This document shows, piece after piece, positions 21,363 to 30,299 of a stretch of 64,000 nucleotides of DNA. Made by a program: the position numbers and the translations under genes. The notes below the pieces were generated by a model. That model ran no database searches. It saw nothing but the letters and a program-made list of their open reading frames with translations, and was not told the DNA's origin. The stretch comes from an uncultured Pelagibacteraceae bacterium (GTDB lineage: Bacteria > Pseudomonadota > Alphaproteobacteria > Pelagibacterales > Pelagibacteraceae). Every line of letters begins with the position of its first letter. Positions within the stretch are counted from its first letter, which is position 1. The DNA lies in contig CACFKF010000003.1 in assembly GCA_902566775.1 (NCBI GenBank), forward strand, positions 28,289-92,288, given 5' to 3'.

Positions 21363-22633
21363 CCTTCTATAACTTGAGCAACTTCTTTTTCTGAAACTTC
21401 AAAGTTATTATTAACCCATTTTGCTTCTATTTTTTTCAATTTGATACCTAATAATTTTCCTTCAGAAATATTATATTTTTCCATTAAATTTTTTGCTTTT
21501 ATTGGAAAAATTGGAATTTCCTTATCTTCAAAAAAATCTATTAAATTTATTAATTTTTTACTATTTTTTTTTGTTTTAAAAATTTCAAAATAAAGCAAAT
21601 CACTAAGAGCTTGTTTTCCATTGTAGTATAGAATTTTCCATAAATTTTTTTCTGAAAAAGAGTCTTTATTAATTGCCTGCTCATAAAATTTTTTTAAAAA
21701 TAAAATTCTTTTTTTTTCGACATTAGAAACATTAAATTTAAAAAGAAAGTAATCAACATTATCCGTGTCATCCATAATCATTAAACAAATCAATAAAATA
21801 TAATCGACCTTTTTAATATTTTTTTTTGCAAGGTTGTTTAGTCTTTTAAAAATTTCAAAATTCTTCAATTGTGGGAAAATTAACCTAATAACTTCCTCGC
21901 AAAAAGGGTCTTTAAATAATTTTAAAAAATTTTTTGATAAAATTATTTTTTTTAACTCAAGCAGCAATCTTTCAGAAGATATATTTGATATTCCACTTAT
22001 ATTTTGTTTAATTATCTTTTTAATTTTATCGTCATGCTCTTGCTTGCTATAATTAATAAAAAATCTTATGTATCTTAATATTCTCAAATAGTCTTCTTTA
22101 ATTCTTTTTTCTACATCTCCTATGAATTGAACTTTGCCTAATTCAAGATCTTTTTTTCCATTGAACGGATCGTATAGATTTCCATCAATATCTGAATAAA
22201 TGGAATTTACTGAAAAATCTCTTCTTGAAGCATCCTCAAACCAATTATCTGAGAATTCTACTTTAGCATGTCTTCCATCGGTCAAAATATCTTTTCTTAA
22301 GGAAGTTATTTCGTATTTATTTTTTCCTATTATTGCTGTAATCGTTCCATGTTCAATGCCAGTTTCATAGTATTTAATATTATGTTTTCTTAGCGCATCT
22401 ATACATTCATTGGGTTTTAGGTTAACTGCAAAATCAATATCATCTATAATTTCATCACTTAATATTTTTCTTATACATCCTCCCACATATCTTATTTCAC
22501 TATTTTCAGAATAATCTTCTATGGCTGAAAATAATAATGAAGTAGATTTTTCATTTTTTAAATACTCAAAAAAATATTTTTTTTGATTCAAATTTTTTGA
22601 AAAAGAGAAAATTTTGTTTATCAAACTTGTCAT
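21359..22633 (-). CDS. cca: CCA-adding tRNA nucleotidyltransferase / poly(A) polymerase family
   Basis: Class II nucleotidyltransferase, 424 residues. The active-site region reads YVGGCIRKILSDEIIDDIDFA near 49-69 with the DxD metal site; RRDFSVNSIYSDIDGNLYDP near 137 and DYLRILRYIRFF near 184 are the usual NTP- and RNA-binding motifs. CCA-adding and poly(A) polymerase activities cannot be separated from sequence alone. The ATG lies 3 nt after the encoded CCA of tRNA-Gln on the same strand, so the gene is probably co-transcribed with that tRNA and with ispE upstream. Confidence 0.88.
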   Translation of the reverse strand: MTSLINKIFSFSKNLNQKKYFFEYLKNEKSTSLLFSAIEDYSENSEIRYVGGCIRKILSDEIIDDIDFAVNLKPNECIDALRKHNIKYYETGIEHGTITAIIGKNKYEITSLRKDILTDGRHAKVEFSDNWFEDASRRDFSVNSIYSDIDGNLYDPFNGKKDLELGKVQFIGDVEKRIKEDYLRILRYIRFFINYSKQEHDDKIKKIIKQNISGISNISSERLLLELKKIILSKNFLKLFKDPFCEEVIRLIFPQLKNFEIFKRLNNLAKKNIKKVDYILLICLMIMDDTDNVDYFLFKFNVSNVEKKRILFLKKFYEQAINKDSFSEKNLWKILYYNGKQALSDLLYFEIFKTKKNSKKLINLIDFFEDKEIPIFPIKAKNLMEKYNISEGKLLGIKLKKIEAKWVNNNFEVSEKEVAQVIEG

Positions 22634-22636
22634 AAT

Positions 22637-22710
22637 TGGCTGGGGTGCTAGGATTCGAACCTAGGATGGCGGTACCAAAAACCGCTGCCTTACCGCTTGG
22701 CTACACCCCA
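22637..22710 (-). tRNA. tRNA-Gln (anticodon TTG), CCA encoded
   Basis: On the minus strand the acceptor arm TGGGGTG pairs fully with CACCCCA. The anticodon stem is GCGGT/ACCGC with the 7-nt loop TTTTGGT, giving anticodon TTG (Gln, CAA). The T arm reads CTAGGTTCGAATCCTAG, a perfect stem with the standard loop. The discriminator is G (22640), followed by an encoded CCA (22639-22637). It lies between ispE and cca on the same strand, apparently inside their operon. Confidence 0.96.
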
Positions 22711-22742
22711 AAATTAAATTCATATATCACAAAAAAAATAAA

Positions 22743-23591
22743 TTATATAGTTTTTGATATAATGTACCAATAACTCTTATATTTGCTTTTAAAAAATTTT
22801 TCTGCTTTTTTCGCTGCATTTTTAGATTTAAAATATGCCACCACTGCCGATCCTGTGCCAGTCATTCTAGTAAAAACAACATTTGGCAAGTTTGAAAGAA
22901 AATATTTTAAATTTTTAATAATTGAATATTTTTTAAATACAATATTCTCTAGGTCGTTATTTGATTGAATCAAATTATTTGTTTTAAAAAAAATTTTATT
23001 TTTATTAAAATACAAGGGCTTTGAAAATGTCCTGACCCTTGAAAAAATATCCTTAGTAGAACATCCGATTCTTGGAATGGCAATTAAAACATGAAAATTC
23101 AGTTTGTTATCCAATCGAATTACATTTCCATTGCTTAACAAAATTGAATTTTTTTTTTCTAAACCCAAAACAACGTCAGAGCCAATTTTACAAGCCATCT
23201 CTTTTGCTTTTTTTAGAGAAATATTGACTATTTTTTTTTTCATTAAATATTTTAATATACAAGCAGCATTCATTGATCCTCCTCCCATGCCTGATTTTTG
23301 AGGAATATTTTTTTTAACTTTAATTTCAAACTTTTTTTTTTTAATTAATTTTTTTTTTTCTAATAAATTTAAAAGTCTAACAATAGTATTATTTTTATTT
23401 ATTCCTTTTGAAAATTTTCCCGAAAAAGAAACTTTATTTTTTGGTTTATTTATTTTTCTAATTTTTATTTCATCTGATAATTGAATAAAAGTAAACAAAC
23501 TTTCAATCTGATGGTAGTTATTAGGTAAACGTTTAATTACATTAAGTGAAAGATTAACCTTGGCGCAGGAATTTAATTTTGTAAAATTCAT
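22743..23591 (-). CDS. ispE: 4-diphosphocytidyl-2-C-methyl-D-erythritol kinase
   Basis: GHMP kinase of the MEP isoprenoid pathway. 282 residues. Motifs: SCAKVNLSLNVIKRLPNNYH near residue 8 (catalytic Lys and substrate contacts), the ATP-binding glycine loop NIPQKSGMGGGSMNAACIL near 90-108, and the C-terminal TRMTGTGSAVVAYF near 241. IspH of the same pathway is at 35701-36645. It lies 2 nt after the TPR gene and 32 nt before tRNA-Gln on the same strand. Confidence 0.93.
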   Translation of the reverse strand: MNFTKLNSCAKVNLSLNVIKRLPNNYHQIESLFTFIQLSDEIKIRKINKPKNKVSFSGKFSKGINKNNTIVRLLNLLEKKKLIKKKKFEIKVKKNIPQKSGMGGGSMNAACILKYLMKKKIVNISLKKAKEMACKIGSDVVLGLEKKNSILLSNGNVIRLDNKLNFHVLIAIPRIGCSTKDIFSRVRTFSKPLYFNKNKIFFKTNNLIQSNNDLENIVFKKYSIIKNLKYFLSNLPNVVFTRMTGTGSAVVAYFKSKNAAKKAEKFFKSKYKSYWYIISKTI

Positions 23592-23593
23592 AT

Positions 23594-25273
23594 TTACAAA
23601 TTTTTCGGACCCTTTAAAAGTTTATAAAAAATATCTTCTTTCATTTTTTCTTCAACACCTTCAAAAGTTAAAATATTTTTCCAAAAATAATTTGCTTGAA
23701 TTTTTTTACCTAACTTCCAAAGTATATCTCCATAGTGATCGTTAACAATTGGGTCTGTTGGCATAATTTTAACTGCTTCTCTAAGCAACTTTTCTGCTTC
23801 AACATAATCGCCTACTAAATAATATGCCCATCCAATGGAGTCGATTATGTAAGGATCGTCTTCACGTTGAGCATAAGCTTTTTCTAACATATCTATTGCT
23901 AAATCAATTTGGTAATTTCTTTCTAACCATGAATAAGCTAAATAATTTAATACATGTGGTTCATCTGGATTGATCTTTAGTGACTTTAACAAATCTTCAT
24001 CTGCTTTTTTTTCGTTATCAATTCTTTCATAGCTCCCTCCTCTTCGATACAAAACGTCAGCAAACATAATTGATGTGGGATCTAATTTGGATAAAACTTC
24101 TGTATAATATTTTATTGATAAATCATACTTTTGCAAACTCTTAACAACATTTCCCATTTCATAAATAACTTTCAAAGAAGGTTTTTCAATTTCATCAAAT
24201 TTCACTTTAATATATTCGAATGATTTATTTTGATCTGTTTCATTCCTAATAATTTGAGCAGTTTTTTTAACTCTATGCCAATAATAAATCTCATTTTTTT
24301 TGTTAAATTTTTTCAAAATTTTTTTTGCTTTACTAAATTCTTCTTTTTGAAGATAATTGTCTACCAGCAATACAAAATTAAATTTAAATTTTGGATTTAG
24401 AAAACTGGATAAATTAAAATAAAAATTGGAATTTTCCATTTCATATTCCATCGAATATAAATTTGAAATTATATAAAGAAATTCTCCAATAATATCATTT
24501 GAATTTTTACATGAAAAAATACTATTAAAATTAGAATAATTTTCTTTATCTATCCATTTTTTAGCTTGACCAATTAACAAAGAACTATTTATTGGATCTA
24601 TATCTTTAAAAATTTCTTTGGTTTTTAAATAATTTTTTTGAGTTAATAAATAATTAGCATAAAAAAATAAATATCTTGAATTACCTTCTGCTTCATAATT
24701 TGTTAAATTTTCAAAAAAAGTTTCTGTGTCCTGGAGACCTAAATAACATTTTTGAAAAGTTCTGTTAATTAAACCCAATTTTCCAAATTTACTTTGTAAA
24801 TTTGATTTAATTTGCTTGTTTTTAAATAAATAAACGTACTCTTCTAAAAAATTAGAAACAATTAATTGGAAAGTTCCTTCTTCCTCGTGCTTTTTGAGAT
24901 TGTTTATATAATCAAGGGTTTTTTTGTAGTCTTTTTTTTTTATACTATCCAATACAAGTAATAAGTGTGCTTCAAAAAAATCAACCAACTTTTTGTCTTT
25001 TGTTGTCTTAATTTCACTTATAGCCTTGTCAATTTTTCCTCCAAGAACTAATGCAAACAGATATTTTTTAATATATGTTGGATGTGATTCCTTTAATTCT
25101 TTAGAAGAGTTAAAATAATTTAATGATTCTATGCTTTTATTTTTTTCAAGTGAAATAAGTGCAGAAAAGTAGTTATGCAAATTTTTTTCATCAAAATTTT
25201 TTGGATATGCAATATTTTGATAAAAAAAAACTAATAATAATGAAAGAGTAATTTTATAAATTTTTGATAACAT
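23594..25273 (-). CDS. TPR-repeat protein, probably exported
   Basis: 559 residues. An N-terminal hydrophobic segment (ITLSLLLVFFYQNIAYPKN) looks like a signal peptide, so the protein is likely periplasmic or outer-membrane linked. The C-terminal ~230 residues contain clear tetratricopeptide repeats, such as DADLLKSLKINPDEPHVLNY-like and EAEKLLREAVKIMPTDPIVN, with PYIIDSIGWAYYLVGDYVEA. The middle is helical and poorly conserved. A TPR protein beside ispE is common in alphaproteobacteria, but no function is established. It may act as a scaffold or in envelope assembly. Confidence 0.75.
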   Translation of the reverse strand: MLSKIYKITLSLLLVFFYQNIAYPKNFDEKNLHNYFSALISLEKNKSIESLNYFNSSKELKESHPTYIKKYLFALVLGGKIDKAISEIKTTKDKKLVDFFEAHLLLVLDSIKKKDYKKTLDYINNLKKHEEEGTFQLIVSNFLEEYVYLFKNKQIKSNLQSKFGKLGLINRTFQKCYLGLQDTETFFENLTNYEAEGNSRYLFFYANYLLTQKNYLKTKEIFKDIDPINSSLLIGQAKKWIDKENYSNFNSIFSCKNSNDIIGEFLYIISNLYSMEYEMENSNFYFNLSSFLNPKFKFNFVLLVDNYLQKEEFSKAKKILKKFNKKNEIYYWHRVKKTAQIIRNETDQNKSFEYIKVKFDEIEKPSLKVIYEMGNVVKSLQKYDLSIKYYTEVLSKLDPTSIMFADVLYRRGGSYERIDNEKKADEDLLKSLKINPDEPHVLNYLAYSWLERNYQIDLAIDMLEKAYAQREDDPYIIDSIGWAYYLVGDYVEAEKLLREAVKIMPTDPIVNDHYGDILWKLGKKIQANYFWKNILTFEGVEEKMKEDIFYKLLKGPKNL

Positions 25274-25284
25274 ATGTTTATTCT

Positions 25285-25989
25285 ATGATTAAAAAAGATA
25301 TAAATCAAAATGACATTTTAAACTCAGAATTATTGAATATTATTGATTATAATTATATATTTGATGAAAATCCAATAAAGCGAATAATAACTAAACCTGT
25401 ATTAGAAAATTCTAAATCCAGATTAGAAACCTTAAAGAAAAAGATTCAAACTATTGAAAATTGTAATTTAAAAAAAAATGCATCAAAGATTGTGTTTGCA
25501 GATGGAAATATAGAAAGCTCAATAATGATAGTTGGGGAAGGTCCTGGACAAAAAGAAGATGAACTGGGAAAACCCTTTGTTGGTGATGCTGGAAGTTTGC
25601 TAAATAAAATGCTCAGAGCAATAAATATTGAAAGAGACAAAATTTATATAACTAATGTGGTTAATTATAGACCCCCAAATAACAGAAAACCAGAATCTAA
25701 AGAGATAAATAAATATTCTGAATTTCTTAAAGAACATATATCAATTATAGACCCTAAAATATTAATACTTATGGGCAGCACTGCAATGGAGGCAATATTG
25801 GGAAGCAACAAAAGAATATCTAAAGAAAGAGGTCAATGGAAAGATGTAATAATCAAACAAAAAAACTACAAGACAATCGTTACTTTTCATCCGGCTTATC
25901 TATTAAGAAAACCAGAGCAAAAAAAGTTTTCTTGGGAAGATCTAAAAATTATTCGAAAAGAGATTGATAAAAAAAATATCTCCATATGA
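25285..25989 (+). CDS. uracil-DNA glycosylase, family 4/5-like
   Basis: Removes uracil from DNA. 234 residues from ATG 25285; a TTG at 25264 would overlap the divergent TPR gene. Core motifs are MIVGEGPGQKEDELGKPFVG (uracil-binding and catalytic loop), YITNVVNYRPPNNRKP, ILMGSTAMEAILG and the DNA-intercalation loop HPAYLLRKPEQKK. Classic family 4 enzymes bind 4Fe-4S with four Cys; here only ENCNLKKN is seen and the positions in VVNYRPP and NKYSEFL are Tyr, so the cluster is probably absent. rnhB starts 4 nt before its end. Confidence 0.88.
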   Translation: MIKKDINQNDILNSELLNIIDYNYIFDENPIKRIITKPVLENSKSRLETLKKKIQTIENCNLKKNASKIVFADGNIESSIMIVGEGPGQKEDELGKPFVGDAGSLLNKMLRAINIERDKIYITNVVNYRPPNNRKPESKEINKYSEFLKEHISIIDPKILILMGSTAMEAILGSNKRISKERGQWKDVIIKQKNYKTIVTFHPAYLLRKPEQKKFSWEDLKIIRKEIDKKNISI

Positions 25990-26558
25990 GAAAAATTATT
26001 GCAGGCGTAGATGAAGTAGGCAGAGGAAGTTTAGTGGGCCCCGTTTATGCTGCAGCAGTAATTTTGAAAAAAAGTATTGATAAGAAAAAATTAAAAGATT
26101 CAAAAAAATTATCAAAAAAAAATAGGGAGATATTGGATGTTTATATAAAAAATAATAGTATATGGGCTATTGGCTCTGCTTCGCTTAAAGAAATTGAAAA
26201 AAAAAATATTTTAAATGCAAGCTTATTAGCCATGAAAAGAGCTATAAAAAAATTGATAAAAAAACCACAATTAGTTCTTATCGATGGAAATAAATTACCA
26301 AAAATTGATAATTATAATTTGAAGAACATAGTCAAAGGTGATCAAAAAATTCCTGAAATATCTGCAGCATCCATTATTGCAAAGGTCTCTAGAGACCGCT
26401 TGGTACATAAAATATCAAAAAAATTTAAAAAATACCTTTGGGATAAAAATTCTGGATACGGAACCAAAGATCACATCCATGCAATTAAAAAATTCGGTAT
26501 AACAAAATATCATCGAAAAACCTTTCGACCAGTCCACAACATATTGAGTCTGAGATAA
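25986..26558 (+). CDS. rnhB: ribonuclease HII
   Basis: Cleaves RNA in RNA-DNA hybrids, including single ribonucleotides in DNA. 190 residues. Acidic active site: D and E in AGVDEVGRGSLVGPVYAAAV near 6-25, D in LVLIDGNKLP near 96, and the basic/acidic motif IPEISAASIIAKVSRDRL near 116-133; GYGTKDHIHAIKKFG completes the fold. Its start overlaps the glycosylase by 4 nt. Note that RNase HI (rnhA) is also present in the window. A GANTC site lies in its last codons. Confidence 0.96.
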   Translation: MRKIIAGVDEVGRGSLVGPVYAAAVILKKSIDKKKLKDSKKLSKKNREILDVYIKNNSIWAIGSASLKEIEKKNILNASLLAMKRAIKKLIKKPQLVLIDGNKLPKIDNYNLKNIVKGDQKIPEISAASIIAKVSRDRLVHKISKKFKKYLWDKNSGYGTKDHIHAIKKFGITKYHRKTFRPVHNILSLR

Positions 26559-26597
26559 CCCTTAGCACAAATAGACTCAAATAAATTCAATCATAGG

Positions 26598-26626
26598 TTG
26601 ACGAGGACTCGAAGCTGGAGTCTAAT
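26598..26626 (+). promoter_or_regulatory. predicted ccrM promoter with embedded GANTC sites
   Basis: A -35 box TTGACG (26598-26603, 5/6 match) and a -10 box TCTAAT (26621-26626, 5/6) are 17 bp apart, with the expected start near 26633, just before the ccrM ATG at 26639. GACTC at 26606-26610 lies in the spacer and GAGTC at 26618-26622 overlaps the -10 box; together they form an inverted repeat. Two more GANTC sites lie upstream at 26546-26550 and 26574-26578. CcrM methylates GANTC, so methylation-dependent self-control is likely (inference). Confidence 0.7.
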
Positions 26627-26638
26627 CGTTTTTTAAAA

Positions 26639-27712
26639 ATGATTAATTGTAATTTAAAAAATAAAATTATAAACGGTGATAGCATAAAGGAATTAAAAAA
26701 AATTCCGGACGAAAGTTTTGATTTAATTTTTGCAGATCCTCCCTACAATCTTCAATTAAGAAATCAATTGGTTAGACCTGATAGATCTAAAGTTAATGCT
26801 GTAAATGACAAATGGGATCAATTTGAAAGCTTTACGACCTATGATAATTTTACTTTAAATTGGTTGACACAATGTAAAAGAGTTTTAAAAAAAAATGGAA
26901 GCATTTGGGTTATTGGAAGCTATCATAATATTTTTAGGGTTGGCGCTATAATTCAAGATTTGGGATTCTGGATATTAAATGATGTAGTTTGGAATAAAAG
27001 TAATCCTATGCCAAATTTTAGAGGCACACGATTTACAAATGCCCACGAAACTTTAATTTGGGCTTCAAAAAATGAAAATTCAAAATATACTTTTAACTAT
27101 CAATCCCTTAAATGTTTAAATGATGATCTGCAAATGAGATCTACATGGAACCTTCCAATTTGTAGTGGAAAAGAAAGGTTGAAAAATAATGGAAAAAAAA
27201 TTCATTCTACTCAAAAACCTGAAGCATTACTTCACAGAATATTATTAGCTTCTTCAAATAAAAATGACCTTGTATTAGATCCTTTTTTAGGATCAGGAAC
27301 AACTGCCGTTGTATCAAAAAAACTTGCAAGATTTTTTCATGGCATTGAAAAAGATAAAAAATATTTCGAAGCAGCAAAAAAAAGAATAAAAAATGCTAAA
27401 CCTATAGAAGATGATTATCTAGATACTTTGCAAAATAACAGATCCAAACAAAGAATTCCTTTTGGCTCTTTAGTGGAAATGGGAGTTATTAAACCAGGCA
27501 CTGAAATATATGATCAAAAGAAAAAATTTAATGCAAAAATTATGGTTGATGGGAGTATTAAATATCAACAATCTGAGGGATCTATCCATAAAGTTGCTGC
27601 AAAAATATTAGGTGCAGAAAGTTGTAATGGTTGGACATATTGGCATTATTTATCTGGAAGTATATTGAGACCAATAGATGAATTAAGACAAAGACTAAGA
27701 TCAAATAACTAG
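26639..27712 (+). CDS. ccrM: cell-cycle DNA adenine methyltransferase (GANTC-specific)
   Basis: Solitary beta-class N6-adenine methyltransferase; in Caulobacter and relatives it re-methylates GANTC late in the cell cycle. 357 residues. Catalytic motif DPPY is in [17 protein letters not shown] near 29-45, [16 protein letters not shown] and [12 protein letters not shown] follow, and the SAM-binding [16 protein letters not shown] is near 217. The C-terminal ~90 residues ([40 protein letters not shown]) form the RAMA/CcrM extension that marks the family. No restriction enzyme lies beside it. It overlaps the convergent monooxygenase gene by 4 nt. Confidence 0.95.
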   Translation: MINCNLKNKIINGDSIKELKKIPDESFDLIFADPPYNLQLRNQLVRPDRSKVNAVNDKWDQFESFTTYDNFTLNWLTQCKRVLKKNGSIWVIGSYHNIFRVGAIIQDLGFWILNDVVWNKSNPMPNFRGTRFTNAHETLIWASKNENSKYTFNYQSLKCLNDDLQMRSTWNLPICSGKERLKNNGKKIHSTQKPEALLHRILLASSNKNDLVLDPFLGSGTTAVVSKKLARFFHGIEKDKKYFEAAKKRIKNAKPIEDDYLDTLQNNRSKQRIPFGSLVEMGVIKPGTEIYDQKKKFNAKIMVDGSIKYQQSEGSIHKVAAKILGAESCNGWTYWHYLSGSILRPIDELRQRLRSNN

Positions 27713-28827
27713 CTTCTGTATATATTGCCTAAATAACTATCTAAAAATTTATTATTTTTAACTAATATTTTTAAGATAGAATTCCTAAACATAGAAAATA
27801 TGGGATTAGATAAATGAAAAGAAAAATAGTTTAATTTAGATCTCCAATTTACAGAGTTTATTTTTTTTATTCTATTTTTATAGTAATCGTCTGTGTTATT
27901 TTGAATTTGATCAAATAATTCCTTTGAAGATTCAATTGATTGGGAAGCCCCTTGTGCAAAAGATGGGGGCGTTGCAAAAAGAGCATCTCCCACGAAAAAA
28001 ATATTTTTTTTATCTGAAATCTCTATTTTTTCACTTATATAAATTGGAAAAGATTTTATATTATGTAATTTGTCATCTAATTTTACTTCAGTTTTTGTAT
28101 ATAATTCTTGAGTTATATGTTTTAAAAAATTTTTATCTTCATACATTTTTTGTTCCAATAATTTTTTTTTAATTAAAAAAATAAAATTAAATTCTTTTTT
28201 TTGATTAACTGGATAAATTACAAAATGAAAATTTGATCCAAAAAACATCGAAATATCTCCATGTGGATAGTCATCAATATTACCTCTCAGGGCTAATGAA
28301 TTAAAATATTTAGGTTTTATATCTTTTTTCAATATTATTGATTTTGTGTTAGAAAAAACACCATCAGAAACAATTAAATAATCAAATTCTTCAACATAAT
28401 TTTCACTAAAAGATAAAGTTAATTTTTTTTCATTGGTTAAGCTTTTTAATTGAGCATTCAATTTAATTTTGTTTTTTGGAATATCGTTTAATAAGAATTT
28501 TAATAAAGTAGATCTTTTAAGAGTTGTATACTGGTTATTTGCATAATTAAATTTTGATATATCTAAATCACAAATTTTTTCATTATTTTTGGCATTAATG
28601 AAATTGATTTTTTTTGGATTGTAAATTTGAGTTTTGTCTATATTGCTAAAACCAATTTCATTAAGTAATTTTATGCTATTAACAGAAAGTTGAATACCAT
28701 AACCATCCTCTAAACCAATCAATTTTTTTTTTTCAAAGACAGTAAAATCGTAGTCTGCATTATTTTTTAAAAGGTTTGCAAAAAATAATCCTGAAATGCC
28801 AGCTCCAATGATAGCTATTTTTTTCAT
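27709..28827 (-). CDS. FAD-dependent monooxygenase (UbiH/salicylate hydroxylase superfamily)
   Basis: 372 residues of the PHBH-fold class A flavoprotein family. The FAD-binding GxGxxG is at the very start ([17 protein letters not shown]), the DG motif is in [13 protein letters not shown] near 146, and the GD motif is [20 protein letters not shown] near 275-294. Substrate is unknown. A ubiquinone-ring hydroxylase is possible because no other Ubi hydroxylase is in the window, but secondary metabolite or aromatic hydroxylation fits equally. It starts 4 nt inside the end of mutY and so is co-transcribed with it. Confidence 0.8.
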   Translation of the reverse strand: MKKIAIIGAGISGLFFANLLKNNADYDFTVFEKKKLIGLEDGYGIQLSVNSIKLLNEIGFSNIDKTQIYNPKKINFINAKNNEKICDLDISKFNYANNQYTTLKRSTLLKFLLNDIPKNKIKLNAQLKSLTNEKKLTLSFSENYVEEFDYLIVSDGVFSNTKSIILKKDIKPKYFNSLALRGNIDDYPHGDISMFFGSNFHFVIYPVNQKKEFNFIFLIKKKLLEQKMYEDKNFLKHITQELYTKTEVKLDDKLHNIKSFPIYISEKIEISDKKNIFFVGDALFATPPSFAQGASQSIESSKELFDQIQNNTDDYYKNRIKKINSVNWRSKLNYFSFHLSNPIFSMFRNSILKILVKNNKFLDSYLGNIYRS

Positions 28828-29816
28828 AAATAGTTTGAAATTGAGTTAAAAATTTTTTTTGTAAATGATGGCAATATTTGATCTTTAATATTTTTTTTAT
28901 CTAAAAGGGAACTATTTTTAATTTTAATAAATTTACTTTTTTTATTTAAAACAATTTTCATATCCATGTTTGACATTTTAATATTAATTTTTTTGTTAAC
29001 AGAAATGTCAAATTTATTTTTTTTAATTTCTTTCATAGGGAAAATTAACAAATTTTTTAAAAATTTAAATTTTTTATTTTTAATTAATAAATATTTATTT
29101 TGATTTCGATAAATATTTGCTTCAAAATATTTTATTTTGTTAAATTTATTTTTTGATTTCAATCTAAAATCATTTCTTTTAAATGATTTACAACTTTTTG
29201 AAATTGGACATTCGTAGCATAATGGATTTGTTGGTTTGCATAACAAAGCTCCAATCTCCATAATGGCTTGAGCATAAGCACCTGCTCTGTTTGAACTTCC
29301 AAAAAAAGATTTTTTTTTATTTATATTATGTTTGGTGATTTCACTGTTTTCTTTTAAGAAAAAAATTCTTTTTAAAACTCTTTCAACATTACCATCTAAA
29401 GGAATAATCGATTTATTAAATACTATTGCCATAATTGCTCTTGATGTGTAGTCCCCTATACCAGGAAGTGTTTTGAGTTCTTCAATAGTGCTTGGCAAAT
29501 TTCCGCTGAATTCTTCAATAATTTTCTTTGCTGTTCGCTTTAAATTTTTTGCTCTTGAATAATATCCAAGTCCTTCCCAGCATTTCAATAATTTTGCCTC
29601 ATTAACAGTTGAAAGTTTTTTTAAATTTGGAATTTTATTTATAAAATTATTAAAATAAGGAATCACAGTTTTAACTTGGGTTTGTTGCAACATAAATTCA
29701 CTAACTAGTGTAAAATACTGCATTTGTTTTTTAGAAACTTGTTTTCTCCAAGGTAATACTCTCTTATTATTATCGTACCAATGTAGAATTTTTTTTGGTA
29801 TGTTTTGGTTTTTCAT
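28824..29816 (-). CDS. mutY: A/G-specific adenine glycosylase
   Basis: Removes A mispaired with 8-oxoG. The ATG at 29816 gives 330 residues and starts just before the conserved LHWYDNNKRVLPWRKQ; an extension to 29861 would read into the divergent gene. Catalytic Glu is in SEFMLQQTQVKTVIPYF, the helix-hairpin-helix plus catalytic Asp in LPGIGDYTSRAIMAI and PLDGNVERVL, and the 4Fe-4S Cys set in CKPTNPLCYECPISKSC near 192-208. A NUDIX-like C-terminal domain is present but diverged and Lys-rich. Its start codon abuts that of divergent dciA. Confidence 0.95.
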   Translation of the reverse strand: MKNQNIPKKILHWYDNNKRVLPWRKQVSKKQMQYFTLVSEFMLQQTQVKTVIPYFNNFINKIPNLKKLSTVNEAKLLKCWEGLGYYSRAKNLKRTAKKIIEEFSGNLPSTIEELKTLPGIGDYTSRAIMAIVFNKSIIPLDGNVERVLKRIFFLKENSEITKHNINKKKSFFGSSNRAGAYAQAIMEIGALLCKPTNPLCYECPISKSCKSFKRNDFRLKSKNKFNKIKYFEANIYRNQNKYLLIKNKKFKFLKNLLIFPMKEIKKNKFDISVNKKINIKMSNMDMKIVLNKKSKFIKIKNSSLLDKKNIKDQILPSFTKKIFNSISNYL

Positions 29817-30299
29817 ATGGAATTTAAACACAATACTAAGCAGAGAACCAAAACCATTCAAGGATTAAGATCTTTTAAAGATACCTTGCCCAAAAAAATA
29901 AAAAAAATCCTTAATAAAAAGGGACATATTTATTCTGAAACATTAGAAAATTGGAGATACATAGTTGGAAATGAATTATTTGATGTTTGTTATCCAAAGT
30001 CTTTTAAAAATTCAAATAAACTTAGAGTAAGCTGTTTGAATGTAATGGTCAAAAGGGGTCATGAAGTAGATGTAGAGTATTCTAAAAAATCAATTATCAA
30101 TAAAATGAATAGTTTTTTTGGATACAATGTTGTTGAAAAAATAAAGTTAATTTCTTTTGAAAGAGAACATAAAAAAACTAAGGAAAATAATAGTTCGGAT
30201 GTGACAAAAAACCAACACATAAATAAAATATTAACCATAAAAAATGATAAAATTAAAAATTCACTTTTTGAACTAAACAGACTATATAAAAAAAAATGA
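29817..30299 (+). CDS. DciA-like DUF721 protein (helicase loader family)
   Basis: 160 residues from ATG 29817. DUF721/DciA proteins load the replicative helicase DnaB in most bacteria that lack DnaC. Visible family features are the N-terminal basic helix FKDTLPKKIKKILNKKGHIY, the conserved ENWRYIVGNELFDVCYPKSF near 46-65, and KLRVSCLNVMVKRGHEVDVE with FFGYNVVEKIKLISFE. A longer TTG start at 29805 would overlap mutY. The gene overlaps the dsbA-like gene by 4 nt and heads a + strand run reaching the ATP synthase genes. Confidence 0.82.
   Translation: MEFKHNTKQRTKTIQGLRSFKDTLPKKIKKILNKKGHIYSETLENWRYIVGNELFDVCYPKSFKNSNKLRVSCLNVMVKRGHEVDVEYSKKSIINKMNSFFGYNVVEKIKLISFEREHKKTKENNSSDVTKNQHINKILTIKNDKIKNSLFELNRLYKKK

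Noticed and set aside
23560..23745. Many other open frames of 60-130 codons opposite real genes, such as this one
   Set aside because: They are antisense or out-of-frame shadows of well-identified genes with no family features, typical of an AT-rich genome with long Lys/Asn/Phe runs.
26639..27712. Restriction-modification system
   Set aside because: The methyltransferase has the CcrM C-terminal extension and no nuclease gene beside it, so it is a solitary cell-cycle enzyme.
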